Notes under the pieces: model-generated
What the model saw: only the letters and a program-made list of their open reading frames with translations
The model's database searches: none
What the model was told of the DNA's origin: nothing
Source: Bactrocera neohumeralis
Lineage: Eukaryota > Arthropoda > Insecta > Diptera > Tephritidae
Length of the DNA stretch: 64,000 bases
Assembly (NCBI RefSeq): GCF_024586455.1
Contig: NC_065920.1
Span: 13,912,144-13,976,143, forward strand
Reading direction: 5' to 3'
Translations under genes and position numbers: made by a program
Shown here: piece after piece, positions 23,302-35,280 of the stretch
How positions within the stretch are numbered: position 1 is the stretch's first letter
Layout: each line of letters starts with the position of its first letter

Positions 23302-23711
23302 CGAGGGTCACCACTTATTTGGCGGGATTTGGCAACCCTAGTGTTGCAATTTGGCATATCACAACTTTATCGTAGAGTTGAACATATTTTATGTTATAGA
23401 TAATCATAACATTCTGATATACTAGCCCCATTTTTATTATTACAGTAACTTAAAATAATCTCCTCGGCCAGAAAATGGAATTAAATAGCTCCATCACGAT
23501 TTTTGGAACCAGTGTTTATCGATGATATGGTCGAAGTCGTTGATATCCCAACTAGAGTGGCAAAATGGCTTCGACAATTGGTTCAAACACATTCGAAAGT
23601 GTATAGATCTCAAGGAAGAATATTTTGAAAAACGATAAAGCGATGTTTTAGAATAATAATCTATTTTCTTTATCAGGTAAAGTGTATAAAACCTTCGGTT
23701 TCTTTGGTTCC
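23302..23711 (+). mobile_element. Mariner deletion derivative, CGAGGGTTGCC family (copy 1)
   Basis: Starts after TA (23300-23301) with cgagggtcaccacttattt and shares its first 160 bases with the copies at 33005 and 39682 (ggcaac, tgcaat.tggca, cacaactttatc, acagtaacttaaaat). The right half, from 23558, reads as the mariner C-terminus WQNGFDNWFKHIRKCIDLKEEYFEK. The transposase body between is deleted. Right boundary approximate. Confidence 0.65.
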
Positions 23712-24286
23712 ATTTTACATATTACTTATGTAAGAAATTTTTTTTGTCACGCTTTGGTCTTCTGGTTACAGAATATAAGATTCGTCGCAGACTTGGATTC
23801 TGTTGAAGTTTATTTCCCCGTTTTTCATAAAAACTAAAACTATTCTTTTGCAGATCTTAGAAACCTCTTTTAAATATAAAAACTCTAAAACAACGGTTAC
23901 GAAGTAAATAAATCGAATTTTGTTTTCAGTAAATTTTATGAAATAAGCTTAAAATTCAAAAAAAATTTTATGAAAAATCATGTACAAATGTAGAAAATAT
24001 AATATAATACTGAATTTGGTAACAAGAAATTTATAACAGTACACTTTTTCCATGCAACACAATATATGTATTTACATATTAAACAAATCAGTTCTCATAT
24101 AGTTTTGACAGCAACTTCGAACAAATACATACATATATAATGGTATGATGTGTCAAAAATAAAAAAGAGTTTACAGTCTTTGCCCTTAATAACTGGATTT
24201 ATAACAACGTCTAACAGGCAGGAGTACGCAGGGACACAATTTGATTCACTTAACGCTAAGCTAAGTCCTAATGCGTTCATTTGATT
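23712..24286. other. AT-rich DNA, no gene seen
   Basis: No exon or known repeat is recognised between the mariner remnant and the TTAA MITE. Confidence 0.4.
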
Positions 24287-24752
24287 TTAAGAGGAGTATT
24301 CTAGTCTAAAAAAATTTAAATCTTTTTTTCATATTTTTATGGTTTAGTTTATCAGGAATATCTGCCATGAATGATTTTTGAAAATTCAAATTATTTTTAA
24401 AGTTATAGCGTGTTCGGTTTGAGCACAACGTAAAGCTTTTAATGTGTTTTACTCAAAATCACTTTTTAGGTTGCGATCGTAACGATATCTCTAGTTCCAA
24501 ACAGTCGATTTTTGGTAGCAATATTTTTTAAATATTACTAAACTTTTAAACCAACAAGAACTGTTATTTTCAAATTTCTTATAATTAAAAAAAAATCGAA
24601 AAAGTTGAAAACTAGTGAAAAATTTAACATTATTTTTGAGCAGCCGACATTTTATGTTAGAAAAAGTTTGTTTAGTCAAAAATTTCATTTAATTTTTTTA
24701 TTAATTGCCAAAATTCCAGCGTTCGAGCATCTAAACTAGAATAACCCCTTAA
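24287..24752. mobile_element. TTAA-flanked MITE (copy 1)
   Basis: Flanked by TTAA on both sides (24287-24290 and 24749-24752). The ends are GAGGAGTATTCTAGTCTA on the left and, in reverse, GGGGTTATTCTAGTTTAG on the right, an inverted repeat of about 18 bp. The interior has no coding capacity. TTAA duplication is typical of piggyBac-type DNA transposons, so this is likely a piggyBac-type MITE. A second member of this type lies at 59409-59825. Confidence 0.65.
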
Positions 24753-27169
24753 AATTTTTTTGTTTAAAACATAAAAATACGAAACGAAAATGAATTTTGC
24801 TGAAATAAGAAAGCATACTTTCAAATTACATTACCTTTTTATAAAAATATTCCCGTTATTGAATGCAATTTCTAAGTTGCTTTTGTTTTCCATAAATGTT
24901 GTTTTTGTTTTATTGGCAACAGCAGATGATCTAGACGTCGTAAAAATAAACGAAGTAACGCGCGAAGACAAAATTCGAGTGTTCAATAAAATTTCAAATA
25001 AAACCAAAAAATTTCGGCGATGCGACGTAGGATTATAGGTGGCGTTAAGCAACGAAATGTGTTGGCGGGGTGACAGAGCGCGTGTCGAAATAATTTAGAG
25101 TTGTGTTGAAGATGTTGAACTATCAAACAGTTAGTTAACTGTGTTCATTTACTTTATTTTATTCTTTGTTTGGAGGCACTAAACGGTTGGCTTGATTGGT
25201 TGAACGCTTGGGCGGTTTGTAGGGACTTGAGCAGTGCAGATTTGTGCTCCTCGTTAATGTAGTAGCGCAAACAATGACGGAGCTGTCGGCAATTATGACA
25301 CACAGTAAGATACAGTTACACTGGGTAGACCTAAAATAAAGTATGCTTGCGTTGGTTGTACGGAAAGTAAACGAAGTAGATTTGCAGTTTTGGGGTAATG
25401 CGTAGGCGCTGCTTTCTTGCTTTGTGTGCGCTTTAAATGTGTAGTGTTAGTTTTCGATTTTATAGCTTTGAAGAACTCGCTTAACTTCCCTTTGGCATCA
25501 AGAGCGACGATTGGTTAGCACAATAAACTAGTGGGTGGGTATGTGCTTCGTAAAATGCTTGATTTTGGTGGTATTACGAAAAATTGCTAAATTATTTCCA
25601 CTGTTTTGGGTTTGTTCTTGTGTTTTGCGCTTTATTTGTGGCACACTTTTACGAGCACTTGATGTGCGATTTAATTTTTATGTGGCGTGAAATTTACCGC
25701 CCACCTAATAGTTTACTTTGACGTTTTATTTGAAAAATATTTTGTGTGTGTTTCTAGGTGTTTCTGACACTTTCACTTGTTTGAAATTTATTGGAAGCTT
25801 CTTTTTATTATTTTTTCACTTTTCAGATTTTATTATATTATTTTTTTTTGTCTTTTATTTTTGGCTTTTGGTTTTTATTTATTATTTATTTTTATTTTTT
25901 TCACTTTTCAGATTTTATTCTAATTTTTTCCTTGTTATTTTTTATTATTATTATTTTTTTAATTTATATTTTTTTATTTTTTATTTTTTTATTTTTAATT
26001 TTTATTTATTTTGTTTTTTTTTTAATAAATATTTGCTGTCCCAGTTTATTTCACCTTTTTTATTGATTTTTTTTTTTTTTTATTAAATATAAAAAATATT
26101 TTTTAATTTCGAAATTAATTTTTAGTGACTTTTTACACTAACAACTCTGCTTAAGACAGCGCTCTAATATAATTTTATTTATTATAACCGAAATTTTTTA
26201 TACTATAACTCAATTTTTGTAAATCGCTTTTTATGTTACTTTTTCATTACTTTTTCAACATTTACCTTTTTATTGCTTTTTGCAATATTTACAGCTTTTA
26301 CATTTACTGCGCGCTTAGCAACAAATTAGTTGCTGATTATTTTTAATTTTTTTTCTGTTTTTTGTACTCTGAATTTTGCTTCGCATTCGCTTTTTATTAT
26401 CTTTTTCCAACTCGCTCGTGGTTTTATTTTTTATTTCGTGCGTTCGTGCGTATTTTCTGCGTATGTTTTCTTTGGATTTTTAAACTTTTATTGCTTTTAT
26501 GAATATTTCGGTGCCTTTCTTGCTTTCACGCAGCACTATAATTTTCTACACAATTTTTATTTGTAGCTATTTTCCTCTGTTTTCAATGCCCCATATACAT
26601 ATATACACTGCTTATATTTTACACGTTTACCGACGATTATTTCGTAATTTGTGTTTGCTTCCTGAAGTTTTGCGTATTTTATTGATTGCAGTGGTGTTTC
26701 TTCTTTTTTATTTTTTGCGTAGTATACGAGAAAAAAGCGCGGTATTTTCTTTTGTATATAAATAAAATTGAATATATTTTACTTTTTTACAATTTATATA
26801 TTATTATTTTTTTTATATATATTTAATTTGCAAAACTTTGCTTCTAATATTAATAAATTTGTGTATTTTGGTTGCTTGTTGGTGGATAGTATGAAGCCAA
26901 AGTGTATATTGACAGGCCGAGCGACGAGCGTAGCTTCTCAGCGTAGAGGTTGAGAGTCGTAGTGGTGGCCAAAGCAAAATACGCTTTGCAGTGCTGCCAC
27001 TTTTCCGAGCGCTGTCACAAACATTTTCTTTTTTCCCATGCGCTAACAACGCTCTGCTGTACAATATATGTAAATATGTATGTATAACGGCACTCTCGCT
27101 GGCTGTTCGTCTCATTTGTTGGCTTGTAACGTTCTGGTGTATTTTTGTGCAGCCAAAATGGCTACTCAC
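24753..27169. other. AT-rich unique DNA with long T-rich tract
   Basis: The part at 25790-26100 is a T-rich low-complexity block (ttttattttt) with Phe/Tyr/Leu-rich frames that are not genes. The part at 25040-25560 is G+C-richer unique sequence without a clear exon. Scaffold attachment or 3' UTR are possible explanations for the T-rich tract; nothing proves either. Confidence 0.4.
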
Positions 27170-27243
27170 TGAAAAAGCGTTTTCATTGAGGAACACTGAG
27201 GCACGACGACGACCACTTCCACAACACCGATGACGGCGGCCAT
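27170..27243 (-). CDS. Possible short first coding exon (unidentified)
   Basis: From ATG 27243 the minus strand encodes 24 residues, MAAVIGVVEVVVVVPQCSSM followed by KTLF, ending at a good donor, CA|GTGAGT (intron starts at 27169). The surrounding DNA is G+C richer than the flanks. The N-terminus is hydrophobic and Val rich. There is no in-frame stop close upstream, no downstream exon is visible, and no homologue is recognised. It could be a genuine first exon whose partner is far away, or chance. Confidence 0.15.
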
Positions 27244-28285
27244 GAGACGGCGACTAGTCTCGTTTCGACTATTTTGCATGCCAAATTGTATGAGGGAGGG
27301 TGTGCAATGTGCTGGGAAAGATGCTTGCGTACACACATATGAGTAGATGAAATAAGCAAGCGCTTTGATTCACTTGCCATTTGTAATTGCGAGAGCTTCG
27401 AAACTTAAACAATGCCCAGATACGAGTACATACAGATATGTACTAACAGTATTAAAGTACGAGTATGTGGTTTCGTTGGTTGGCAGCAGCTTGTGTGTAG
27501 TGGCAGTTGTGAACCAGCTAGCCAAGTTGGCAAGCTGACCGACCAGGCCAGGTCAGTTTAAGGCAGCGCATGTCATTACAACAACGTTGCCGCCACAGCA
27601 CTCATATAGCCATGTGACAAGCAGTGTTGAGAGCTGAGCTGTGCGCTTTGCATTTGCTTGCTTGAGAGTTACTGTTGGTTGTTGGTTAGTGAGCTGCTCA
27701 AAGGAACGCGCTGCCTCACCCTGCCCATCACACTGTTTAACGCAGGGGTTGTGGGTGCCGTTGCTGTTGGTGTTGTTTTACATGGTTCTCTGCGTTTTAC
27801 AAGCGCCTTGAGGTAGCTTGCTTCTTGTGTCAGAATGTATGATTTTTCTGTAATAGCTTGTTTCTGTACATTTTGCTTTTGAATTGCAGACGCTCAGTTT
27901 ATGTGGTTTCTGCACAGCATGTGTGCTGTATAACCCAGCAATATCATAAGAGACTTTAGGTTGAGCTCCCCGGGCAGTTTGTTGGCAGCACTGAAGTTGC
28001 TGCGTTTGGTATTTATGAAAGCAAGGTTTGATTTTTGGTTTATATAGAAAAAAATCTTAAATAATTTGAAGTCCATATCGATCTTGAGAAAGCTTTGCTT
28101 CTTTAAAAAGAAATCTTCAATGGCCTATATGTATGTATATAGTTGTAACAGTTTTGAGTTCAAAATCTTAAATTTTTGATATCTAACATTAGACAGCTCA
28201 AAAATTTCAAATCAGATGCCAAAGCGGTACTCGAAAATGTCAAATCGAATATTATAAACGTATGTACATACATACATACATATAA
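27244..28285. other. Unique G+C-richer block, no gene seen
   Basis: The part at 27440-27800 is among the most G+C-rich non-exonic stretches, with gctgagctgtgcgc and cagctagccaag-type words, and no repeats. It could be regulatory. No RNA gene or exon is recognised. Confidence 0.4.
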
Positions 28286-28917
28286 TAGGGTGGGTAAAAA
28301 AAATGAAATTTTTTTTCGCATGCTACTTGAAACAAATTTTGAGATCTACATATATTTGTATAACAAAAAAAGAAATTAAACATTAGGGTGGGACAAAAAA
28401 AAATTTTTTTTGCTTGTTATTTTGTAAAATAGGACGCTACACACCGCCGAGAAAGACTCTCCAAGTATGAGCTCTTAATTACAACGGGAACGTCTTATAG
28501 TTTTTAACTTTTTTCTTATTATCAGTTAGAAAAATTCAAATATCGCTTCTAACTATTTAAAAAATATTTCGTTTAAGAGCTCATAGGTGAAGAGACTTCC
28601 GCAGACATATCTAAGCACCTAATTTGTAGAGCCCCAAGGGGGGAAAAATATAATATTTTTATTACCAACCCTAATGTATATATTTTTTGAGACCCAATAT
28701 TCCAACTAAATGTATCATATGGAGATCTATATTTGTATGATAACAGCAAAAAATTAAAAATTGTATACGTATATTAGGGTGGGTAAAAAACCGAAATTTG
28801 TATTCACTTGGTGCTTGGTAGAAAAATTTAAATCCCGCTTCTAACTACTTAAGAAATATTTCGTTTAAGAGCCCACGGCACGAAAAATATATTCTGATTT
28901 TATTACACACCCTAATG
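28286..28917. mobile_element. Cluster of TAGGGTG MITEs (tandem/nested)
   Basis: Left-type ends tagggtggg(t/a) followed by A-rich runs occur at 28286, 28384 and 28775; right-type ends accaaccctaatg and acaccctaatg lie at 28664-28676 and 28906-28917. The unit gagatctacatatatttgta...aacaaaaaaag just before the second left end recurs at about 28721-28755, just before the third. A taaaaaatatttcgtttaagagc box is shared by the 28384 and 28775 units. Best read as successive insertions or tandem amplification of one MITE family, also present at 15141-15510. Confidence 0.6.
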
Positions 28918-30869
28918 TATATATTATTTAATACCTTATATTCTAACCAAGCAAAAAGAGGAATAAAATATATAGTAGATATATGTATATTTATACATTG
29001 TATATAAATAAATAAATAATTTAATTCCGTAAATATTTGTAAAAAAAAAAATAGCACTATAACTCAGTTTAGATATTACAGATACATAAATTACAAAATA
29101 GCAACGAAGAACTGACACAACAGCATAGCGCCTGCGCATAAGCAACGTTTAATAGAGAGGTAACTTTGTGCAGAACTGCTCAGCGTAGAGTAGCAAATAA
29201 GTATACAAGAATTTTAACAGAAACCAAGGCGACTGCTCTGCAACGACGAGCGCTGCAATGAGCTAATCGCCACATGTGTATACACCGCAATTTCTGCAAA
29301 GAGCATAAACCTACATATATTAAGTTGTATGGAATATGATTCAAGAATTGATAATGCCTTAGCGTACAAATTTACACCTACACTCAGTGCGATATGAATT
29401 CGCGTAAATTTGCTGTTGGTGTGTAAAACATACCGACATTTCCTGAAAAGGCGCTTGGAATTCACACAAGGCTCCAAAACAACCCTGTCATCAAAACAAG
29501 GCACCAAATGTGATTTTTTACTTTGTTTTTCACTTATCAATGACAAGAGGTTAGGTGTTTGAAAAATGCAGCTATTTTAGAAAAAGCTTCAGAAAAAGCT
29601 TTATGAAAGCTCGATTTTAGGAACTTACAGAAAAAATATTTCGTTGAAGTATATTCGTGAAAAATAGAGGACTTTCTGAAAGCCATAGCCGAAACGAAGT
29701 TTAGTCGATTTACACATTTGTTAAAATCTTCTGAGTTTTAATTTTTTTAAAATTCAACTTATTTATGGAGGTTGATTCGACCAGTTCGCGAAACTGTAAA
29801 CGTTTTTTACTCAGGTTCTACTGAAATTTTTAGACAGACTACTTTATAGACTTATCCATATCCCCAAATATCAATGTTTACTATGTTAAAATTCGAAACA
29901 GTTAAAAAGAATTGTACAACAATTTGTTTTTTCAGGCAGTCGTAATAGTTATTTTTTTTTTTTTTGGTTTCAGATTGCTAGGAGGGTTGAAAGCGTGGGT
30001 CTCTAGTTGAGAACACCCCCTTAAATGAGGAATTTTGTTTGCTATTACACAAGCTTTTATGCCATGTGTGTCGCGGAAGTGCTTCAGCAACAGCTTAGAA
30101 GAAAAGTTCAAGGCTCAGGAAAGTAGCATTGACTTGAAGTGCTCTAACCTTGGATACAATTGTATACAACCATCAAACTTGTAGTTATAAACATGATGAG
30201 AAGTGTAGCACGTAATAGAAACATGTAAATGTAAGTACCTAGATGTTGTTTCATTCTGGTGATGATGTGAACAAAGGTTATTAGAATGATGGCGTTTTGT
30301 AGGGGTAAATTAAAACACCATTTAAACGAATAACCAGCGGTGACTGTTAGAAGCAAATATTTGATTTTAATACAGATCTGTAATACCACCTGTTAAATGG
30401 TGAGTCCATACTATTGATAACGTTTCAATTGAGTCCCACATAAGCAATCAACTGAACATTAGCGCATCTTTCAGGGTGGACCTTATTGTCTTTTTTGAAT
30501 AAGTGCTATTTTATTTATTTATTGTTCCTTTCTTCAGTCGGAACGAATTCAGTAGTGAATCAAACTAAAAAACGGTGGTCTTTCACCTAATTAACGACTC
30601 TAGTGTCTATATGCCGCACTTTCTTAACATTTACTAGTTGATTATTCCATTTGCCATCCCACTTGGGGGCAGAGAACCTCATATAGACGATGAGATATGA
30701 ATAGTGAACTTTTAGTATGCTATCACGTATATTTAATTCCGCACACCATCGCTCTGTAGGGAGCTAACTACGCAAGTGAGCCGTGCTGCACTTTATTTCA
30801 TGGTATTGGCTCAAGCTCAATATTTACTTTAGAAAATTATAGCGTCAGCGCTTCACTCTATGGGCTTTT
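28918..30869. other. Unique AT-rich DNA, no gene seen
   Basis: No exon, RNA gene or classified repeat. The minus frames at 29214-29546 and 30144-30389 are open but have no recognisable domain. Confidence 0.4.
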
Positions 30870-31620
30870 AAAAAGTTCCCAGAAGATGCAAGGTTTTCGA
30901 GTCAAATTTTGTTCGGCGATGAAGCCCATTTCTGGTTCAGTTGGTATGGTAAACAACCAAAAATGCCACATTTAGGATGAAGAGGAACCTGAAGAGATTC
31001 AAGAGCTGCCATTTCATCCAGAAAAAAACAACAGTTTGGTGTGGTTTGTGGGCCGGTGGAATCATCAGTCTACTTATATTTCTTCAAAAATGATACTGGT
31101 GAGAACGTAACGAAACAGTCAATGGCGATCCCTATTGCGGCATGATAACCGACTATTTGATGCCTGATATTGAAGCTTGTGATCTCGGCCACAGTTGGCT
31201 TCAACAAGACGACGCTGCTTTCCACACATGGCATCAATCAAAGGGATTATTGAGAGAACACTTCGGTGAGCAGATATTTTCACGTTTTGGGCTGGTCGAT
31301 TGGCCACCAAGATCGTGTGAACTCACAACGTTAGAATATTTCCTGTGGGTATACTTAAAGTCTATGCGAACAATCGCGCTTCGATTCAGGTCTTGCAGCC
31401 AAACATCATGCGTGTTGTTCGCCAGTTACCAGTCGAAATGCTCGATCGAGTCATCGAAAATTGGACTCAACGGAAAGAACGGAAGGAATGAAAGAAATAA
31501 TCTTCAAAAAATTAATACCAAAGAATGTTCTTTCGAATGATAATAAACATTTCCCATCAAATTTGAATTTTTTGTGTTTTTCCTTTAAAAAAGATAGGAA
31601 CCTAGAAATGGAACACCTTT
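30870..31620 (+). mobile_element. Dead mariner-like transposon, rosa/DD41D type (copy 2)
   Basis: Broken frames give LFGDEAHFWF (first catalytic Asp, at about 30918), SVYLYFFKNDTGENV, MITDYLMPDIEACDLGHSWLQQDDAA (second Asp), then EHFGEQIFSRFGLVDWPPRSCELTTLEYFLW. The residue in the third catalytic position is Glu 42 positions after the QQD Asp; 41 intervening residues fits the DD41D family although D has become E. The 3' part, through KINTKECSFE and an aaaaagataggaacc tail, parallels copy 1 at 6450-7262. Five-prime part missing; stops present. Confidence 0.75.
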
Positions 31621-33004
31621 TAGTATTAGTATATGCTGGTATAGTAAAGCTCCGTTCTGCCGTTTTTTTCAATGACCTCTTAGCAGTATTTCCATTGCAA
31701 ATATAATCGCTGTAACGATTCCAATGATTCAAACATGTTGAATGTACTACTCGGGTCCCCTGCTTTCTATATATGTATGTATTTTACTCTAAATTAACCT
31801 TTCAAGGTACTTGAAATAATTGCTTACAGTTACATATTTGCGATGACCTTTCGTGCTAAGTAAGTGGCGACAGAGCAATATGGTCATTTCTAAGGTCGTA
31901 GAGCGAGCAGAAGAAACTTTCCACGGAAATTGCAATGGAAATTGCTTGCTGAACAGATGTTTATGAATCATGGAGGCATGTAAAAAAAATTATTGCGCCA
32001 TAAAGATAACAACAAAAACAATATATACTATTTGAATTTGTTCACTGTTGTGCGGTGTAAAAAGCGTATAAATATAAATTAATTTGTTATCTGAATTACC
32101 TAATACCCCCTCGACTTGTCGCTTCACATTAAAATGTGCTCAGTTAAATTTATGAAATTATTATTACTGCAATTGGAGGAAAATATTTGCTAAATGCGCA
32201 ATTTTCACTCATATTTGAGGCGGAAATTAAAATAATTGATGACTGTCAGGGTCAAAGTATTGATCTTAGAAACTCGATTGCACAATGTGCACATGAGATC
32301 AGCGATTTTTTTTAAAGCAAACTGGAAAATTTTTCACAGGAGCGTGCAAACACTCTGCTATTACACACAAACATACATATGTATGAGTATCTATGAAAGT
32401 GTCTTAGGTGTTTTTCTGAGTCTCATAATGCGAAAACTGGGTTACTCAAACAATAAGAGTGCACACGAAATCACTTTATTTCAGAGATTATCAGCCATTG
32501 TAGACACGATGTGTAAGTGCATTGTTTATTTGCAGCCACCTACTAAATTGTGTCGAAATTTCAAAAATGTATATTCACACGCAAAGCGATTAGATTAAAA
32601 TGCATTGTGACACCTAAATTGCGGTCAAGTTATTTAGATTGATAGACTCGAAAATGCTGACTTTAGTAAAAAGAATTAAATAATTTTGGAAATGTGATTT
32701 TTCTTAAATTGAAAGTAAACACAGAGTGTCGAAGGAAATAGGTGATACGAAGTTTGCAGAACAGAAAAATGGTTATCAAGTGGCCGTCAGCAATTTAAAA
32801 CTTTTTGGCAAAAAGTTAGCTTGTCTTTGAGAGTAAAAAACGAAATAAGACGTTCGGTAGATTGTTTTGAGGCTTGCAGAGTCGCTCTCAAATATATGTA
32901 CTACTTTCTTTTAACCTTCATATTTTCAACTAATATATTTTCGTTATACTTCTATATGAAGGCATTTTCTGTATACGAAGCTTTACATATCGCAAGGAGT
33001 TTGT
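31621..33004. other. Unique AT-rich DNA, no gene seen
   Basis: Open frames of 115-120 codons around 32236-32598 and 32821-33168 begin at non-ATG codons and lack domains; the second runs into the adjacent mariner. No gene called. Confidence 0.4.
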
Positions 33005-33686
33005 GGGTTGCCTTTTATTGGATGGTATTTGGCAACTCTAGTGTGGCAATCTGGCAACTCACAAATTTATGGCAAAGTTTGACATTTTTTATGTTACATA
33101 TGAGCGCTTTTTGCGTTGTATACAGTAACATAAAATATTCAACTCGTGAAAAAAAGGCATTTAACTAATCCGATTGTGTTATACAACTTGATCGCTAATC
33201 AGGGACCAGTTCTTAACGAAAGTATGATGGATTCAATCGAGGATATAGAACACTTCAAGACGAATTTCCTTAAGGTCGTACAGAATCAGTTGTTGTTCAG
33301 GAAATTATTAACGCTGTGCGCAAACTGATATTGCCAGATCGTCAAGTGACCTCTCGTGAAAAATTTGTTCACGTTGAACCTCACACATTTTGTCAAACGC
33401 TTAAAAATGGCTTGGAAGAAAGTTTATGACATCGTGGCAGGTTATGAATCTTCTTCAATTGACTTCTTTTTATTCCCCGATGTGAAAAATAAACTAAGAT
33501 ATCAACGCTTTTTGACACCAAAAATAAGTGGTTGATGCATTCAGAGCAAAAGTGTTTCGACATTTGGTTTACGGGCATGCAAAAGTGTAGAGATCTTAAT
33601 GGAGAATATTTTCAAAAACAATAAAGATAGTCAAATTAATTGTTGTTGGTTTCTAATGCCGAAATATACTCGTAAAAGGCAACCCT
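33005..33686 (+). mobile_element. Mariner remnant, CGAGGGTTGCC family (copy 2)
   Basis: The left end gggttgccttttattgg (33005) and right end taaaaggcaaccc (33673-33685, then TA) form an inverted repeat. Interior frames are broken but keep N-terminal and C-terminal mariner blocks, such as MQKCRDLNGEYFQKQ near the end (33580-33624). Between them is a garbled, partly deleted transposase. Inactive. Confidence 0.7.
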
Positions 33687-34752
33687 AGCGACTTAATACC
33701 TAAGCAATGTCTTCCTTAGCTCTGTTCGGTTCGCCATTGTTCTGCTCGCTGGCTCGCTGCTCTGCTGTTAAAAGATTTACATGTAAAATCAACAACAAAT
33801 TAAACGAGTTGAAATCGTAGAAGATAGTATGCGGATAACTCACTCGCTCTAGCTAAACTGTACTAAAGGAGCAGATTTTAGATATGACAAAATTCTGCGT
33901 ATATATTTTAGTATTAATATGTTATTGATTTAACTACTTGAACTTTGGAATGGTGACACATTTTATTTCAAAAAATTAAAAACAAACAAGACAGATAAGA
34001 AATTAAATTTAAACCATTAAGATAAAATTTAGAGCACTAATTGAGGAAAATATAGTAAATTAAATACTTAGTCAAACTTTGACAGCTACTTATACATATA
34101 TGTATATGTATATATACAAGTAATAGTATATGTGACAGATAAGTTAAGTACCTGAAGTGGTAAAAACAAAAAACACTAAACTAAGGATATTACTACTTTT
34201 GAGTGCCTTGAATTATGGAACTCAGACGAAACTTATTTATTACCAGTAGATAGGAAAATGAAAAATATATGGCGCAGATCATTCTCTCGATAGATGACGA
34301 ATAAACAAGTTAAAACGAGAGAGCTACTACCCTCTATTTACCTATATCTCTCTTGAAGTGCACTGCTCTGCGCTTAATCAACGGCTCTCCTACATCACAG
34401 GTGAGAAGCCAAACAATGACAACAGAGAGCAAGAGCGTGACAGCAGTATATACATGTGTGCAAGATCTTCAGCGAGCGAAAATCAGCTGCAATCGAACGA
34501 AGGAAAACTTGAAAACTACTTATATACATACTCAAAGGCAACAGCTGTTCACAGCAAACGGCAAACGAGTGGCAAGTGAGAGAGTGCGCACGTTGCGCTA
34601 CGGTGTGTGATTGGTTGTGCGGTGAGGGCAAAAATAGACGCAGCCACACGAAAGTACATACCCAAACAGGTAGTTGAGGTGGTTGTGTATCGTCAGTTTG
34701 ACAGCGAATGCGGTTATGTCAAAACACTTAATAACGCCGTGTCGGATGGCAA
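33687..34752. other. Unique DNA, upstream of a UTR-like stretch
   Basis: The part at 33715-33775 (gttcggttcgccattgttctgctcgctgg-like) resembles a stretch near 60280-60330, suggesting an unclassified dispersed repeat. From about 34330 the sequence becomes G+C richer and unique. No exon is proven. Confidence 0.35.
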
Positions 34753-35280
34753 ATCATTCAAAATAAATTGAGACAGCAACGAAGTTAGACGTAAAGTTTG
34801 AAGCACGTGTAAAGCTAGTGTAAAATTAACACAGACGAGACTACTGGTTTTGTAAGTGAAATTGTTAAAGTTGAAGAACTAATAACTACAAGAAACACGT
34901 GGTTTGAGAAGCGGATGGCTGGTAAAGCTTTCCATGTATTGCCAGTGATTTAGTGACGGAAAAAGAGTGTAGACAAACAGAAAATGGCAACAGGTGTGTA
35001 CTGGAAAAAAGGCGAAAAGTGACAAAAATCAGAAAGGCAGTGAATAAAGACGCAAAATTCCATTGCAAAAAATAACTGAGTGTTAACCAAAAAAAAGGGG
35101 GTTGTTGGCAATCAACAAAAAAATACAGTTACAACTTCACTTAATTGTATCGCCGCGCCGACAGTGAAGAACAACACGCCAAAAAATGTCCGAAGTCGTC
35201 TGCATAATGTTCATCGGCCCCTGGGTCATTTTGGTGCTGTTGATGCTATTTGCCATGTCGATAATTTAGGTGACGTGACA
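34753..35280 (+). other. UTR-like block with candidate core promoter
   Basis: A purine-rich, non-repetitive stretch (gtgaaa, aaagtg, agcaacgaag words) with the look of a fly 5' UTR. AGACGT at 34787-34792 matches the downstream promoter element RGWYVT, and a TCA trinucleotide puts its A at 34760, exactly the +1/+28 spacing, though the initiator beyond TCA is poor. An initiator-like TCAGTT is also at 34694-34699. The block holds the 27-codon ORF at 35186. Function is inference. Confidence 0.25.
35186..35269 (+). CDS. Candidate micropeptide ORF, 27 aa, single hydrophobic helix
   Basis: ATG at 35186 in a good insect context (AAAAAATG) opens a frame of 27 codons ending in TAG at 35267-35269. The product begins MSEVVC and then carries MFIGPWVILVLLMLFAMSII, one uninterrupted hydrophobic stretch long enough to span a membrane. 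It lies at the 3' end of a UTR-like block. Short single-helix peptides of similar size regulate the SERCA calcium pump in flies and vertebrates (sarcolamban, sarcolipin), but I see no specific residue match, so no family is assigned. It could equally be a chance ORF or uORF. Alternative frames overlap it (35080-35286) without an ATG. Confidence 0.3.
   Translation: MSEVVCIMFIGPWVILVLLMLFAMSII

Noticed and set aside
25718..26086. Phe/Tyr/Leu-rich frames that look like membrane proteins
   Set aside because: They are translations of a T-rich low-complexity tract.
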